A DNA stretch of 64,000 nt, taken from Calditrichia bacterium. GTDB lineage: Bacteria > Calditrichota > Calditrichia > RBG-13-44-9 > J075. The number at the start of each line of letters is the position of its first letter. Within the stretch, counting starts at the first letter, position 1. Positions 16,968 to 25,711 of this stretch are shown in pieces. The stretch spans positions 62,001-126,000 of the forward strand of contig JACKAP010000003.1 in NCBI GenBank assembly GCA_020635015.1. The letters are read 5' to 3'. The notes under the pieces are model-generated. The model was not told where the DNA came from, made no database searches, and saw nothing but the letters and a program-made list of their open reading frames with translations. The position numbers and the translations under genes are program-made.

Positions 16968-18587
16968 TCAAACTTCCAACAACATCCTTGCCGGATCTTC
17001 CAGGTGCTGCTTGACCCGCACCAGGAAGCTGACCGACTCCCGCCCGTCGATGATGCGGTGATCGTAGGACAATGCCAGGTACATCATCGGGCGCACGACG
17101 ATCTCCCCATCGACCACCACCGGGCGATCGACGATGTTGTGCATGCCCAGGATCGCCGACTGCGGCACGTTGATGATCGGGGTCGACATCATCGATCCGA
17201 ACACCCCGCCATTGGTAATGGTGAAGGTGCCGCCGGTCATCTCCTCGATGGTCAGCTTGCCGTCGCGGGCTTTTTTGGCCAGTTGGAGCACTTCTTTCTC
17301 GATCCCCGCCAGCGACAGTTTCTCGGCATTGCGGATCACCGGTACTACCAGCCCGCGCGGCGAGGAGACGGCGATGGCAATATCGCAATAGTCGTGATAC
17401 ACGAGACTCTCGTTCTCTTCGTCAATCATGGCATTGACTGCCGGCCATTCCTGAAGTGCCAGACATACCGCCCGGGTAAAGAAAGACATAAACCCCAACC
17501 CGATCTCATGCTTCTCTTTGAACATGTCTTTATAAAGCGTCCGCAGGTTTTTGATGGCGGACATATCCACTTCGTTGAAGGTGGTCAGCATGGCGGTTTG
17601 ATTCTTGGCCGCCACCAATCGCCGGGCGATGGTCTTGCGCAGGGTGGACATCCGCTCGCTGCGCGAGGCGCGATCGCCGGCTTCCGCTGCCGGCTGCTCA
17701 ACTTTGGGGGAAGGCGTGGTTGCGGCGGCAGTTGGTTCCGGAGCCGATTGGCGGTCCTGTGCCGACTGCACCGCCTTCATGGCATCTTCCTTGGTGATCC
17801 GCCCTCCCGGCCCGCTGCCGGAGATGTTCTCTGAGGAAATTCCGGCGGATTCCAGGATCTTGGCTGCCACCGGAGACGTTTTGACATGGCGGTCCGTGGC
17901 CGGGGTGCTTTTCTCCGGCGTTACTTGCGTCGATTTTCCGTCGCCGGCCGGCGGTGTTTGCTTTCCGTCACTGCCGCCGCGAATCTCTGCAATCACCGAG
18001 CCCACCGCCACCGTCTCCCCTTCTCCGCTGCCGATGTGCAGCACGCCGCCATGTTCGGCGGGAATTTCGAACGAGGCCTTGTCGGATTCGATCTCGCAGA
18101 TCAGGTCATCGGCGTCGACCCTGCTGCCGTCTGCTTTCAGCCATTTGGCAATGGTCACTTCCGAGATCGATTCCCCAACTGCCGGAATGATGACTTCATG
18201 AACCGATCCGCCTTCCGATCCGGAAGACGACTTATCTGCCGAGGTCGATTCAGCCTTTTTCTCCTCGGTCTTTTCGACTGCAGGCTTTGTGCCGGATTCC
18301 GGTTTCTCAGACGTCCCGGCCGGTTCAGGTTGCGCCGCGCCATTGTCGGCAGCCTCGGTGTCGATACTGGCGATTGGGCTGCCCACGGCAATCGTCTCAC
18401 CCTCCTGGGCCAGGATCTTCAGTTTGCCCGACTGTTCGGCGGGAATTTCGAACGAGGCTTTGTCGGATTCGATCTCGCAGATCAGATCTTCAGCCGTCAC
18501 AAAATCGCCGTCCTGCTTCAGCCAGCGGGCGATGACCACTTCGCTGATCGATTCGCCAACGGCGGGCACTTTAACTTCATAAGCCAT
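16968..18587 (-). CDS. sucB: 2-oxoglutarate dehydrogenase E2 (dihydrolipoyl succinyltransferase), two lipoyl domains
   Basis: Encodes 539 residues from the start at 18587 (MAYEVKVPAVGESISEV); AGGA lies upstream. Two lipoyl domains carry the lipoylation sites K43 and K170, each in ESDKASFEIPAE. An Ala/Pro/Ser/Glu-rich linker separates them. The peripheral subunit-binding domain is at about 236-270 (TSPVAAKILESAGI...GPGGRITKEDA). The acyltransferase domain ends with SYDHRIIDGRESV; H510 and D514 are catalytic. E. coli SucB has one lipoyl domain. Succinyltransferase rather than acetyltransferase identity rests on the adjacent E1 gene. Inserted sequence between sucA and sucB is a short inverted repeat only. 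Confidence 0.93.
   Translation of the reverse strand: MAYEVKVPAVGESISEVVIARWLKQDGDFVTAEDLICEIESDKASFEIPAEQSGKLKILAQEGETIAVGSPIASIDTEAADNGAAQPEPAGTSEKPESGTKPAVEKTEEKKAESTSADKSSSGSEGGSVHEVIIPAVGESISEVTIAKWLKADGSRVDADDLICEIESDKASFEIPAEHGGVLHIGSGEGETVAVGSVIAEIRGGSDGKQTPPAGDGKSTQVTPEKSTPATDRHVKTSPVAAKILESAGISSENISGSGPGGRITKEDAMKAVQSAQDRQSAPEPTAAATTPSPKVEQPAAEAGDRASRSERMSTLRKTIARRLVAAKNQTAMLTTFNEVDMSAIKNLRTLYKDMFKEKHEIGLGFMSFFTRAVCLALQEWPAVNAMIDEENESLVYHDYCDIAIAVSSPRGLVVPVIRNAEKLSLAGIEKEVLQLAKKARDGKLTIEEMTGGTFTITNGGVFGSMMSTPIINVPQSAILGMHNIVDRPVVVDGEIVVRPMMYLALSYDHRIIDGRESVSFLVRVKQHLEDPARMLLEV
18056..18107 (-). repeat. 52-base direct repeat within sucB, copy 1
   Basis: This segment encodes the lipoylation region of the second lipoyl domain and matches 18437-18488 at 50 of 52 bases by reading. 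Confidence 0.85.
18437..18488 (-). repeat. 52-base direct repeat within sucB, copy 2
   Basis: Lipoylation region of the first lipoyl domain; it differs from 18056-18107 at two bases, while the flanking lipoyl-domain sequence is clearly more diverged. Confidence 0.85.
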
Positions 18588-18666
18588 ATTGGGTCCTATT
18601 CTACAAATGATTCCTTGATTGATCCTATATGCATTGTATACAAAGTGTGGTGCAGCTTTCAAACCG

Positions 18667-18732
18667 TTATTGGTTGTTGGTATTGGGCTTTTGGTTGTTG
18701 GTATTTGCCAATAACCAATGACCAAGGACCAA
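18667..18732. repeat. Inverted repeat with TTGGTTG/CCAATAA arms abutting the sucA stop
   Basis: The left arm (18667-18701) has two TTGGTTGTTGG words; the right arm (18708-18732) has CCAATAACCAATGACCAA. The right arm ends at the sucA stop codon (18733-18735). It fills about half of the sucA-sucB gap. Confidence 0.8.
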
Positions 18733-21495
18733 TTAAGATTCGGTAATATCGACCACCTTATGATGCTGCAGCTCTTCCCCGAAGGCGTGGTCGACAATCG
18801 CCTGTTGCTCCTGTTGATGGTGCAGGGAAATTCCGGTTGCCGGGGATGAACTCTCCGCACGGGCGATCAGGCGGGTGCGCACCAGCTTGAATTTGCGGCG
18901 CAGATAGCCCCAGGGCCCCATATTCTCCGGCTCTTCCTGCACCCAGAAATACTCTTTCGCCTTTGGATAGCGCTCAATGACCAGCTTCAATTGGGTCTCC
19001 GGAAAAGGATGAAGCTGTTCCAGGCGCACCAGGGCCACGTCTTTACGTTCCCCACTGCGCTGTTTTTCCCGCAGATCATAATAGATCTTTCCGCTGCAGA
19101 AGAGCACCCGGCTGACCTTTCCCGGTTTGACGTAATCGTCGTCGATCACTTCCCGGAAGCGGGTACCGCCGGTAAACGCCTCGATGGGGCTGACGCATTC
19201 AGGGTGGCGCAGCAGGCTCTTGGGGGTAAACAACACCAGTGGAATGCGGAAAGGATAAGTCAGATGGCGGCGCAGCAGGTGGAACAGGCTGGCCGGGGTG
19301 GTGCAATTGGCCACGATCATATTGTTCTGGGCGCAAAGGCTCAGAAAGCGCTCGATCCGGGCAGAAGAGTGTTCCGGTCCCTGCCCTTCATAGCCGTGGG
19401 GCAGAAACATCACCAGGCCGTTGTAGCGTTTCCACTTACTCTCCGAGCAGCAGATAAATTGATCGATAATAATCTGCGCCCCGTTGGCAAAATCGCCGAA
19501 CTGCGCTTCCCAAATGGTCAGACCCTTTGGCTGGGCAGTGGCGTAGCCATATTCAAATCCCAGCACCCCGTATTCAGACAGCGGCGAGTTGTAGACCTTG
19601 AATTTTTCCTGGGTTTTGCTGATGTTGTTGAGCGGAATGTATTCCTCCTCGGTCTCCTCACCCACCACCACCGCATGGCGATGCGAAAAGGTGCCCCGTT
19701 CGCAGTCCTGGCCGCTGAGCCGGATCGGCACCCCGTCGTTCAGCAGGGTGCCGTAGGCCAGGGCTTCTCCCATCGCCCAATCGAATTGAGTGCGCTGCTG
19801 GAAGCGGCTCTGGCGATCTTCATAAACCTTGCGGATCTTGCGAAAGGCCTCAATTTCCCTGGGAATTTGGAATATTTTATTAGCGATAGCGGTCAGGTCC
19901 GCTTCCGCTACTCCGGTTTCCGGCGATTCCCGGAAATCTTCATCGGCGGGACGGCGGTAGTTTTTCCAATCGACCTTAAAAGCGGAGATCGATACCGGGC
20001 TGCGTTTGCTTTTGGCTTCATTGAGACGGTATTGCAGCAGGTCCTGGAATTCCTTCTCCATTTCTTTGGCGAGCCCCTCTGCAACGCTGCCGCCGGCAAC
20101 CAGCTTGTTGGAGTATATCTCCCGGGGATCGGGATGTTTGGCGATCGCTTTATAGAGACGCGGCTGGGTAAAGCGCGGCTCGTCGGCTTCGTTATGGCCG
20201 TATTTGCGGTAGCCGAGGAAATCGATAAACACATCGGTGTGGAAGGTCTGGCGGTACTCCATCGCCAGCAGAATGGCATAGACCACCGCCTCCACATCGT
20301 CGGCATTGACATGAAATATCGGCGAGTGGGTCACCTTGGCCACGTCGGTGCAGTAGGTACTGGAGCGGCCGTCAAGATAGTTGGTGGTAAAACCGATCTG
20401 GTTGTTGATCACCAAATGGATGGTGCCCCCGGTGTGGTAGCCGTCGAGGAGCGACATCTGGATCACCTCATAGACGATGCCCTGGGCGGAGATCGCAGCA
20501 TCGCCATGGATCAGGATCGGCACGATTTTCTTGGCGTCGCCGTCATAGCGCTTGTCCATCTTGGCGCGCACCATCCCTTCCACCACCGGATTGACTGCCT
20601 CCAGGTGGGAGGGGTTGGCGGCCAGGCTCAGGTGCACTTTTTTGCCACTGGCGGTCATCACATTGCTGGAATAGCCGAGGTGATACTTTACGTCGGCCTC
20701 AAAGACCGCCTCTTCGTATTCCGCGCCTTCGAATTCGGTGAAAATATCCTGATAGGATTTTTTGAGGATATTGGCCAGCACGTTCAGGCGGCCGCGGTGG
20801 GCCATGCCGATGACAAATTCCTGCACCCCGAGCATCGAGCCCTTCTGGATGATCGCGTCAAGTCCGGGAATGATCGTTTCGCCACCCGAGAGTGCAAAGC
20901 GTTTTTGACCGACATATTTGGTGTGGAGGAAATTCTCGAATACCACCGCCTGATTCAGCTTATCCAAGATATGCCGCTTTTCTTCCAGGGAAAAATGGGG
21001 AATGTTGCGGGACGATTCCATCTTCTGCTGCAGCCACTTCACCCGTTCGGGGATGCGGATGAACATGTATTCGGCGCCGATCGAATGACAGTAGGTGGTC
21101 TTCAGATGTTCGATAATATCGCTTAACTTCGCCGGTCCCAGGCCGATCTCGCTGCCGGCGTGGAAGACGGTATCGAGATCCGCTTCGCTGAGGGTGAATT
21201 GTTCCAACTCCAGCCCGGGTTTATAATCGCGCCGCTTGCGCACCGGATTGGTCTGGGTAAAGAGATGTCCTCGGGTGCGGTAGGCGTTGATCAGATTAAG
21301 CACCTGCACTTCCTTCTGCCGTTCGCCCGCTACCCCGGCTGCCGCCGGTTTGCCGTTGCCCAACTGGGCAAATTCGAATCCTTCAAAGAATTTCCGCCAA
21401 CCGGCATCGACTGATTGGGGATCTTTACGGTAATCCTGGTAGAGTGATTCGATGTATTCCGGGTGGGCATTGCTGAGATATGATAACTTATCCAT
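18733..21495 (-). CDS. sucA: 2-oxoglutarate dehydrogenase E1 component
   Basis: Encodes 920 residues, the usual length. It is the thiamine-diphosphate decarboxylase that oxidises 2-oxoglutarate and transfers the succinyl group to the E2 lipoyl arm. The N-terminus has LSYLSNAHPEYIESLYQDYRKDP, the typical E2-contact segment. Diagnostic motifs include MAHRGRLNVLANILKKSYQD, SANPSHLEAVNPVVEG, HGDAAISAQG, NNQIGFTTNY and the C-terminal WVQEEPENMGPWGYLRRK. AAGGGA precedes the ATG. It is upstream of sucB on the same strand (145-base gap). A separate E3 gene was not seen in the window. Confidence 0.97.
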   Translation of the reverse strand: MDKLSYLSNAHPEYIESLYQDYRKDPQSVDAGWRKFFEGFEFAQLGNGKPAAAGVAGERQKEVQVLNLINAYRTRGHLFTQTNPVRKRRDYKPGLELEQFTLSEADLDTVFHAGSEIGLGPAKLSDIIEHLKTTYCHSIGAEYMFIRIPERVKWLQQKMESSRNIPHFSLEEKRHILDKLNQAVVFENFLHTKYVGQKRFALSGGETIIPGLDAIIQKGSMLGVQEFVIGMAHRGRLNVLANILKKSYQDIFTEFEGAEYEEAVFEADVKYHLGYSSNVMTASGKKVHLSLAANPSHLEAVNPVVEGMVRAKMDKRYDGDAKKIVPILIHGDAAISAQGIVYEVIQMSLLDGYHTGGTIHLVINNQIGFTTNYLDGRSSTYCTDVAKVTHSPIFHVNADDVEAVVYAILLAMEYRQTFHTDVFIDFLGYRKYGHNEADEPRFTQPRLYKAIAKHPDPREIYSNKLVAGGSVAEGLAKEMEKEFQDLLQYRLNEAKSKRSPVSISAFKVDWKNYRRPADEDFRESPETGVAEADLTAIANKIFQIPREIEAFRKIRKVYEDRQSRFQQRTQFDWAMGEALAYGTLLNDGVPIRLSGQDCERGTFSHRHAVVVGEETEEEYIPLNNISKTQEKFKVYNSPLSEYGVLGFEYGYATAQPKGLTIWEAQFGDFANGAQIIIDQFICCSESKWKRYNGLVMFLPHGYEGQGPEHSSARIERFLSLCAQNNMIVANCTTPASLFHLLRRHLTYPFRIPLVLFTPKSLLRHPECVSPIEAFTGGTRFREVIDDDYVKPGKVSRVLFCSGKIYYDLREKQRSGERKDVALVRLEQLHPFPETQLKLVIERYPKAKEYFWVQEEPENMGPWGYLRRKFKLVRTRLIARAESSSPATGISLHHQQEQQAIVDHAFGEELQHHKVVDITES

Positions 21496-21608
21496 TGTTC
21501 CCTTATCACGTTAGACGATATGTGCCGGCCCTTCGGCCGCCGGCGATCAGAATAGGGGTAAAAATTAAGCTGTATCTTGTCCAATGTCAAACATCAATAC
21601 CATTATTT

Positions 21609-21677
21609 TATGCTTCCGGGCCTGGGATGAAACGGGAAGAGATATATTTCCCGCTTCATCCCAGGCCCGGAAGCATA
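21609..21677. terminator. Long hairpin, 30-base stem, past the transporter gene stop
   Basis: TATGCTTCCGGGCCTGGGAT and the following ten bases pair with the complementary right arm ending at 21677 with a single mismatch; the loop is nine bases. It begins 22 bases past the stop of the UreH-like gene (minus strand) and upstream of sucA. A long stem of this kind could end transcription or stabilise the 3' end, though it may also be a dispersed repeat. Confidence 0.6.
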
Positions 21678-21698
21678 TCTTATCGTATGTTTAAAAAG

Positions 21699-22337
21699 TT
21701 AGATGCCCAGGAACATCACCATGATGCCGGTAGCGGCGATGACCAGGCCGGCGATCGGGTGGCTGTAGTGATGGTTGATGTTGAGCAACTTGAGGAAGCC
21801 GATGCCTTTGTAGACCAGCAGCGCCTGGAGCAGCATCATCGCGATGGTAATCAGGGAGAAGACGCCGCTCACCAGGATTACCGCACCCCAGCCGTGGGTG
21901 GCGGAGATGAACATCAGAGGGATCAGCGGCTCGCAGGGGCCCAATACGAAGATTGCCACCAGGGTCCAGATGGTGACGGTACGCCTGGTGTCGATGTGCT
22001 GATGTTTGTGCGAGCGCACCTGCTTCAGCCCCCACACGGCATACGCCAGGCCGAAACCGATCAGCAACATCCCGGCTACCTCCGCCCGCTGTGATTCCAC
22101 CGCTTGCAATCCGGTAAGGCCGAAGCCGAAGGCCAGGCCGATTGAGCCGATCACGATCGATGAGCCCACATGCCCCAGGCCGGAAAGCAGGGTGACCCAA
22201 ACCAGCTTGCCGGTCGACCATTTCTGGGCCCGTCCGATACTGACAAATGGCACCCAATGATCCGGGGCCAGGGTGTGCACCAGCGCGATTGCGGAAGTGG
22301 AAACGATTAGTATCCAAAGGGAAGTGGCATTTTCCAT
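21699..22337 (-). CDS. UreH/NicO-like metal transporter, putative nickel
   Basis: Encodes 212 residues with six predicted membrane segments. The start at 22337 has GGAG spaced by six bases. The first helix ends ALVHTLAPDHWVPF (H21, D26, H27), resembling the HxxxxDH metal motif of nickel/cobalt transporters and UreH-type proteins; GLGHVGSS (H56) resembles their second motif. A short His-rich loop (KHQHIDT) lies at about 110-116. It follows hypB and hypA on the same strand, which supports nickel delivery. The family also includes TauE/SafE-like proteins, so substrate is inferred. Confidence 0.65.
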   Translation of the reverse strand: MENATSLWILIVSTSAIALVHTLAPDHWVPFVSIGRAQKWSTGKLVWVTLLSGLGHVGSSIVIGSIGLAFGFGLTGLQAVESQRAEVAGMLLIGFGLAYAVWGLKQVRSHKHQHIDTRRTVTIWTLVAIFVLGPCEPLIPLMFISATHGWGAVILVSGVFSLITIAMMLLQALLVYKGIGFLKLLNINHHYSHPIAGLVIAATGIMVMFLGI

Positions 22338-22376
22338 GGGTTGCTCCGAAGCGTTGTCAGTTATCAGTTATTAGTT

Positions 22377-22493
22377 GTCATTCTGAACGGAACGAAGTGC
22401 AGTGAGGAATCTGTTCGGGCACTCGCTTTAATACCGTGCTCGAATTTATTTTGGAGAAAGCACAGATTCCTCGGCGAACGCCTTCGGAATGAC
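22377..22493. repeat. Dispersed palindromic element, GTCATTC...GAGGAATCTG type
   Basis: The left arm begins GTCATTCTGAACGGAACGAA and runs to GAGGAATCTGTTCG; the right arm (22461-22493) holds the inverted sequence ending CCTTCGGAATGAC. Core about 40 bases. A related element occurs at 36328-36422 and a partial one near 32008-32063. It lies 70 bases past the hypB stop. Confidence 0.75.
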
Positions 22494-22562
22494 ATCGATT
22501 AAAGATCACCAGCATCCAGCATCCAGTATCTTGCAGCCAGCAAACATCGTGAGCGAAGCGAG

Positions 22563-23231
22563 CTACTCCCCCCGCTTCTCCCCCACCAACTGCTTCAGCC
22601 AATCCAGCCAGGCATCCAGCCCTTCCCCGGTACGGCAGGAGAGCTCGAATATCTTCAGGTTGGCGTTGATGCTCAGGGCATTGGCCTTCACCTGGGCCAT
22701 GTCGAAATCTGAGGTGCCCAGCAGGTCGATCTTATTGATCACCATGATCGAAGAGCGGCGGAACATGCCGGGATATTTCAGGGGCTTGTCATCTCCTTCG
22801 GTGGTGCTGATCAGCACCACCTTCATGTCTTCACCCAGATCGTAACTCGAAGGGCAGACCAGGTTGCCGACATTCTCGATGATCAGCAGGTCGAGTTGTT
22901 CGATATCCATCTCCGGCAGTACCCGGGAGACCATCCGGGCGTCGAGATGGCAGGAGCCGCCGGTCACCAGCGGACGCACCATCCTGCCCCCGGCTTTGAT
23001 CAGGCGATTGGCATCGTTTTCAGTCTGCACATCGCCGGCAATCAATCCGATGCGCAATTCGTCCTTCAAGGCCGCAAGGGTCCTCTCCAGCAGGCTGGTC
23101 TTCCCCGACCCCGGAGAGCTGACGAAATTCAGCGCCGCAATCCGGTGCGCACTGAGCTTTTCGCGAATCTCCCCCGCCAGCCGGTCATTTTCCGATAATA
23201 CTTTTTTCCCCAGATCAATTTTCTCAGCCAT
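22563..23231 (-). CDS. hypB: Hydrogenase/urease nickel incorporation GTPase HypB
   Basis: Encodes 222 residues of the SIMIBI GTPase that loads nickel into the [NiFe]-hydrogenase precursor with HypA. The start at 23231 (MAEKIDLGKK) has GGTGGAG five bases away, which decides against the ATG 15 bases upstream. P-loop SSPGSGKT at 38-45; metal site C94 and H95 in GGSCHLDA, C126 in NVGNLVCPSSYDLGE; NKID at 166-169. The N-terminal CxxCGC high-affinity nickel site of some HypB proteins is absent. It follows hypA across a repeat-filled gap. No hydrogenase structural gene is in the window. Confidence 0.95.
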   Translation of the reverse strand: MAEKIDLGKKVLSENDRLAGEIREKLSAHRIAALNFVSSPGSGKTSLLERTLAALKDELRIGLIAGDVQTENDANRLIKAGGRMVRPLVTGGSCHLDARMVSRVLPEMDIEQLDLLIIENVGNLVCPSSYDLGEDMKVVLISTTEGDDKPLKYPGMFRRSSIMVINKIDLLGTSDFDMAQVKANALSINANLKIFELSCRTGEGLDAWLDWLKQLVGEKRGE

Positions 23232-23237
23232 CACTCC

Positions 23238-23317
23238 ACCCTTCATCCTTTATCCTTCATCCTTTACCCTTCATCCTTAATCCTTTTATCCTTAATCCTT
23301 CACCCTTCACCCTTCCC
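23238..23317. repeat. Degenerate heptamer array spanning the hypA stop and the hypA-hypB gap
   Basis: About eleven 7-base units of the form ATCCTTC/ATCCTTA/ACCCTTC. On the minus strand they read AAGGATG/AAGGATT/AAGGGTG, that is, a ladder of Shine-Dalgarno-like words. The array covers the last codons and stop of hypA (stop 23300-23302) and ends at the hypB ribosome-binding site. Confidence 0.9.
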
Positions 23318-23656
23318 TCTCACTTCCAGATAAGCAATCTCCAACTCATATCCCTGCGTCACCTCAATCTGCCCCGACTGGCAGATTGGGCAGCAGAACA
23401 GGAAATCTTTTACCACAAACGCTTTGCCGCAGCTTTGGCAACTGCCGTGTACCGGGATTTCTTCGATGGTAAATTTACATCCAGCCAGGGGGCTATCGAT
23501 AACGATCGCTTCGAAGCTGAACTGCAGGGCATCTGCCATTACCCCGCTGAGGGCGCCGACCCGAACCCCGACCGTACTGACCTCCGCCAGTTCCCGGATT
23601 TCCATCTCCCGCAGGACCGTTTCGTAGATGGATTGAGCGATCGACAGTTCGTGCAT
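23300..23656 (-). CDS. hypA: Hydrogenase nickel chaperone HypA/HybF
   Basis: Encodes 118 residues, the usual length. The N-terminal MHE supplies the nickel ligand H2. Two CxxC pairs for structural zinc are visible at C73/C76 (CQSC) and C89/C92 (CPIC). HypA delivers nickel with HypB to hydrogenase (and urease in some species). The last residues (RGKGEG) are encoded by a degenerate 7-base repeat that continues past the stop, so the C-terminus may vary between strains. Upstream 23657-23845 contains no gene. Confidence 0.95.
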   Translation of the reverse strand: MHELSIAQSIYETVLREMEIRELAEVSTVGVRVGALSGVMADALQFSFEAIVIDSPLAGCKFTIEEIPVHGSCQSCGKAFVVKDFLFCCPICQSGQIEVTQGYELEIAYLEVRGKGEG

Positions 23657-23845
23657 GCGTGCTCCGCTGCTGGTAAATTCGACGTTGCCGGAAACGCGTT
23701 TGTTGTCCGGGTAAGCCCCGGACGAAACATTGTTTTCTTACCAAACTAATGATAAAGCAAATTTATTTTCAAGTCATATTTCATTTGCCGGGCCGCCTCG
23801 ATGTCTACACTCGCATGAACCCGTATCATCGGCGTGGTTGGCGGC

Positions 23846-24679
23846 CTAGGGGGTCTTCAACGGCAACATCGGCCGGATGACACGGTAGAGCGCTGCCAGG
23901 GCAAAGGCCACACCGAACATGGTCACGACCGACGGGCCGGCGGGAAAATCGTAGCTAAAAGAGAGCCACAGTCCCCAATAGCTGCACAGCAGGGCGCACA
24001 GCAGGGCGAAGATGACCACCCAGCCGCGCCTCCGGGCCAGCAGAATGGCGCTGACCGCCGGCACCACCAGGAAGGTAAATACCGGCAGCACCCCGCCGAT
24101 ACGCACTGCAAATACGATCGCCAATCCGATCGAAAGATAGAAAAAGAAGTTCCAGCCCTGCTCTTTGCGGCTCAGGTGGCCCGCTTTCCCGGCATTCATC
24201 TTTTCGGTAATGGCGTACATCGGTTTGCGGAACAGCCAGTGCAAGATTCCCAGCACGGCAAAAACGATCATGAGATACACCAATTGCTCGCCGGTTACCG
24301 CCAGCAGGGTGCCGAAGAGCACTTCCTGAATATCCGCTTCGCCGTGGGGCGTTTTGGAGATGATCAGCACCGTGATGGCCGAGGTGACGGCGTAGATCAA
24401 GCCGATCACCGCCTCCAGCTTCAGGCGGTGATCGCGGATCCGGATAAATGACAGCAGCACCGCCCCCAGCAAGGTGAAGATGATCGGCAGCCAGGTTTCG
24501 CCGTAGTGCAGCACATCAGTCAGGGCCACCCCCAGGGACGATATCTGCCCCAGGGCCAGGTCAACGAACACGATTCCCCGCCCGACCACGTGAATTCCCA
24601 GATAACTCAGCAGCATGCCCATCACCAGGCAGGCCAGGAAAGCATACACCATAAAACTCAGATCGAACATTTCCAGCAT
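23846..24679 (-). CDS. Zinc/manganese-type ABC transporter permease (ZnuB-like)
   Basis: Encodes 277 residues with about eight hydrophobic segments, of the ABC-3 permease family. The segment RGIVFVDLALGQISSLG and the coupling-helix region AVTSAITVLIISKTPHGEADIQEVLFG are typical. GAGG lies eight bases before the ATG. It begins 11 bases after the binding-protein gene, so the two are one transcript. The usual third component, the ATPase, is not next to it. Metal specificity (zinc more likely than manganese or iron) is inferred from the family. Confidence 0.88.
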   Translation of the reverse strand: MLEMFDLSFMVYAFLACLVMGMLLSYLGIHVVGRGIVFVDLALGQISSLGVALTDVLHYGETWLPIIFTLLGAVLLSFIRIRDHRLKLEAVIGLIYAVTSAITVLIISKTPHGEADIQEVLFGTLLAVTGEQLVYLMIVFAVLGILHWLFRKPMYAITEKMNAGKAGHLSRKEQGWNFFFYLSIGLAIVFAVRIGGVLPVFTFLVVPAVSAILLARRRGWVVIFALLCALLCSYWGLWLSFSYDFPAGPSVVTMFGVAFALAALYRVIRPMLPLKTP

Positions 24680-24690
24680 GTCGGTATCCT

Positions 24691-25662
24691 CTATTCGGAT
24701 GGGTTCGTCGGTTGAATGCCGGCCGTGGCAAAAGCTTCCAGCATCTTGCCGACATTATAGTCAAAAAGGTCAAAATAGGAACGGATCTCCGGATAGGCTT
24801 CCACCGACGTGGCCAGTTCCACCAATTGTGCACCGGTTTTAGAAGCGATCAGTTCGGAAGATTTCTTGGAATAGTAAGGCGAGATAATAATGATCCGCAC
24901 ATCCTGCTCCTGCATGTGTCCGATCACCCGTACCAGATGTTTCGGGGTGGGTGGAATGCCCGGTTTCGGCTCGACAAAATCGACAATATTCAACCCGGTG
25001 AACTCCTCAAAATAGGGCCAGCTATTATGAAAAGCGACGATCCGGGTGCCCCGGTAAGGCTGCATCCGCTGCTGCCATTCCGCCGTTTTCTGATCGATGC
25101 GCCGCTTAAAATCATCGCAATTGGCTTTGAAGCGCGCCTCATGTTCCGGCTGCAGGCGGCTGAGCGCGCGGTAGATATTATCCGCCACTTGTTTGCCCCG
25201 GCGGGGGTCGAGCCAGAAGTGGGGATTGCCGGCGGCATGGATATCGCCCTGGGCGCGCAGCGTGGCGGGATCGCCGGTGGGGACCTGCAGCAGGGGCACC
25301 CCGACCGAAGCATCTAAAAACCCGTTTCCTCCGGGAAGGATATTGCTGTTGCGGGCCCCGTCAAGCAGCAGGGGCACCCAGCCGATCTCCAGGTCCAGGC
25401 CCACCTGAATAAACAGGTCGGCTTTCTGCAGCTTGATCATGTAGCTGGGTTTGGCATCCACAAAATGGGGGTCCTGATATCCTTTGGCGATAGCGAACAC
25501 CTCCACCTGATCCCCCCCCACCGCTGCAGCGATGCTCGCCAGATCCGCGGTAGAGGTCACGACCCGCAGCTTATCTCCCGCCATTGCCGGGGTAAAGATG
25601 TTCACCATCAACCATAGCCCAAACAGGTAAAAGATGACGTAATATCGGAAATCCTTTTTCAT
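24691..25662 (-). CDS. Zinc-type ABC transporter substrate-binding protein (ZnuA-like)
   Basis: Encodes 323 residues from the start at 25662, with GAGG at six bases. Signal sequence MKKDFRYYVIFYLFGLWLMV...AMA is followed by KLRVVTSTADLASIAAAVGG. Probable metal ligands of this cluster A-I family are H66 (DPHFVDAKPS), H148 (NPHFWLDP) and H212 (FHNSWPYF), with an acidic or other residue near the C-terminus. There is no long His-rich loop. It heads an operon with the permease; the porin-like gene and a His-rich small protein lie upstream on the same strand. Confidence 0.9.
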   Translation of the reverse strand: MKKDFRYYVIFYLFGLWLMVNIFTPAMAGDKLRVVTSTADLASIAAAVGGDQVEVFAIAKGYQDPHFVDAKPSYMIKLQKADLFIQVGLDLEIGWVPLLLDGARNSNILPGGNGFLDASVGVPLLQVPTGDPATLRAQGDIHAAGNPHFWLDPRRGKQVADNIYRALSRLQPEHEARFKANCDDFKRRIDQKTAEWQQRMQPYRGTRIVAFHNSWPYFEEFTGLNIVDFVEPKPGIPPTPKHLVRVIGHMQEQDVRIIIISPYYSKKSSELIASKTGAQLVELATSVEAYPEIRSYFDLFDYNVGKMLEAFATAGIQPTNPSE

Positions 25663-25711
25663 ATTCAACCTCAAGATATTTTTCGGTATCCGTTTTCAAT
25701 TAAATTTTGGG

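Noticed and set aside
18991..21126. 711-codon open frame opposite sucA
   Set aside because: Fully antisense to sucA, with low-complexity His/Gly/Val composition and no recognised domain.
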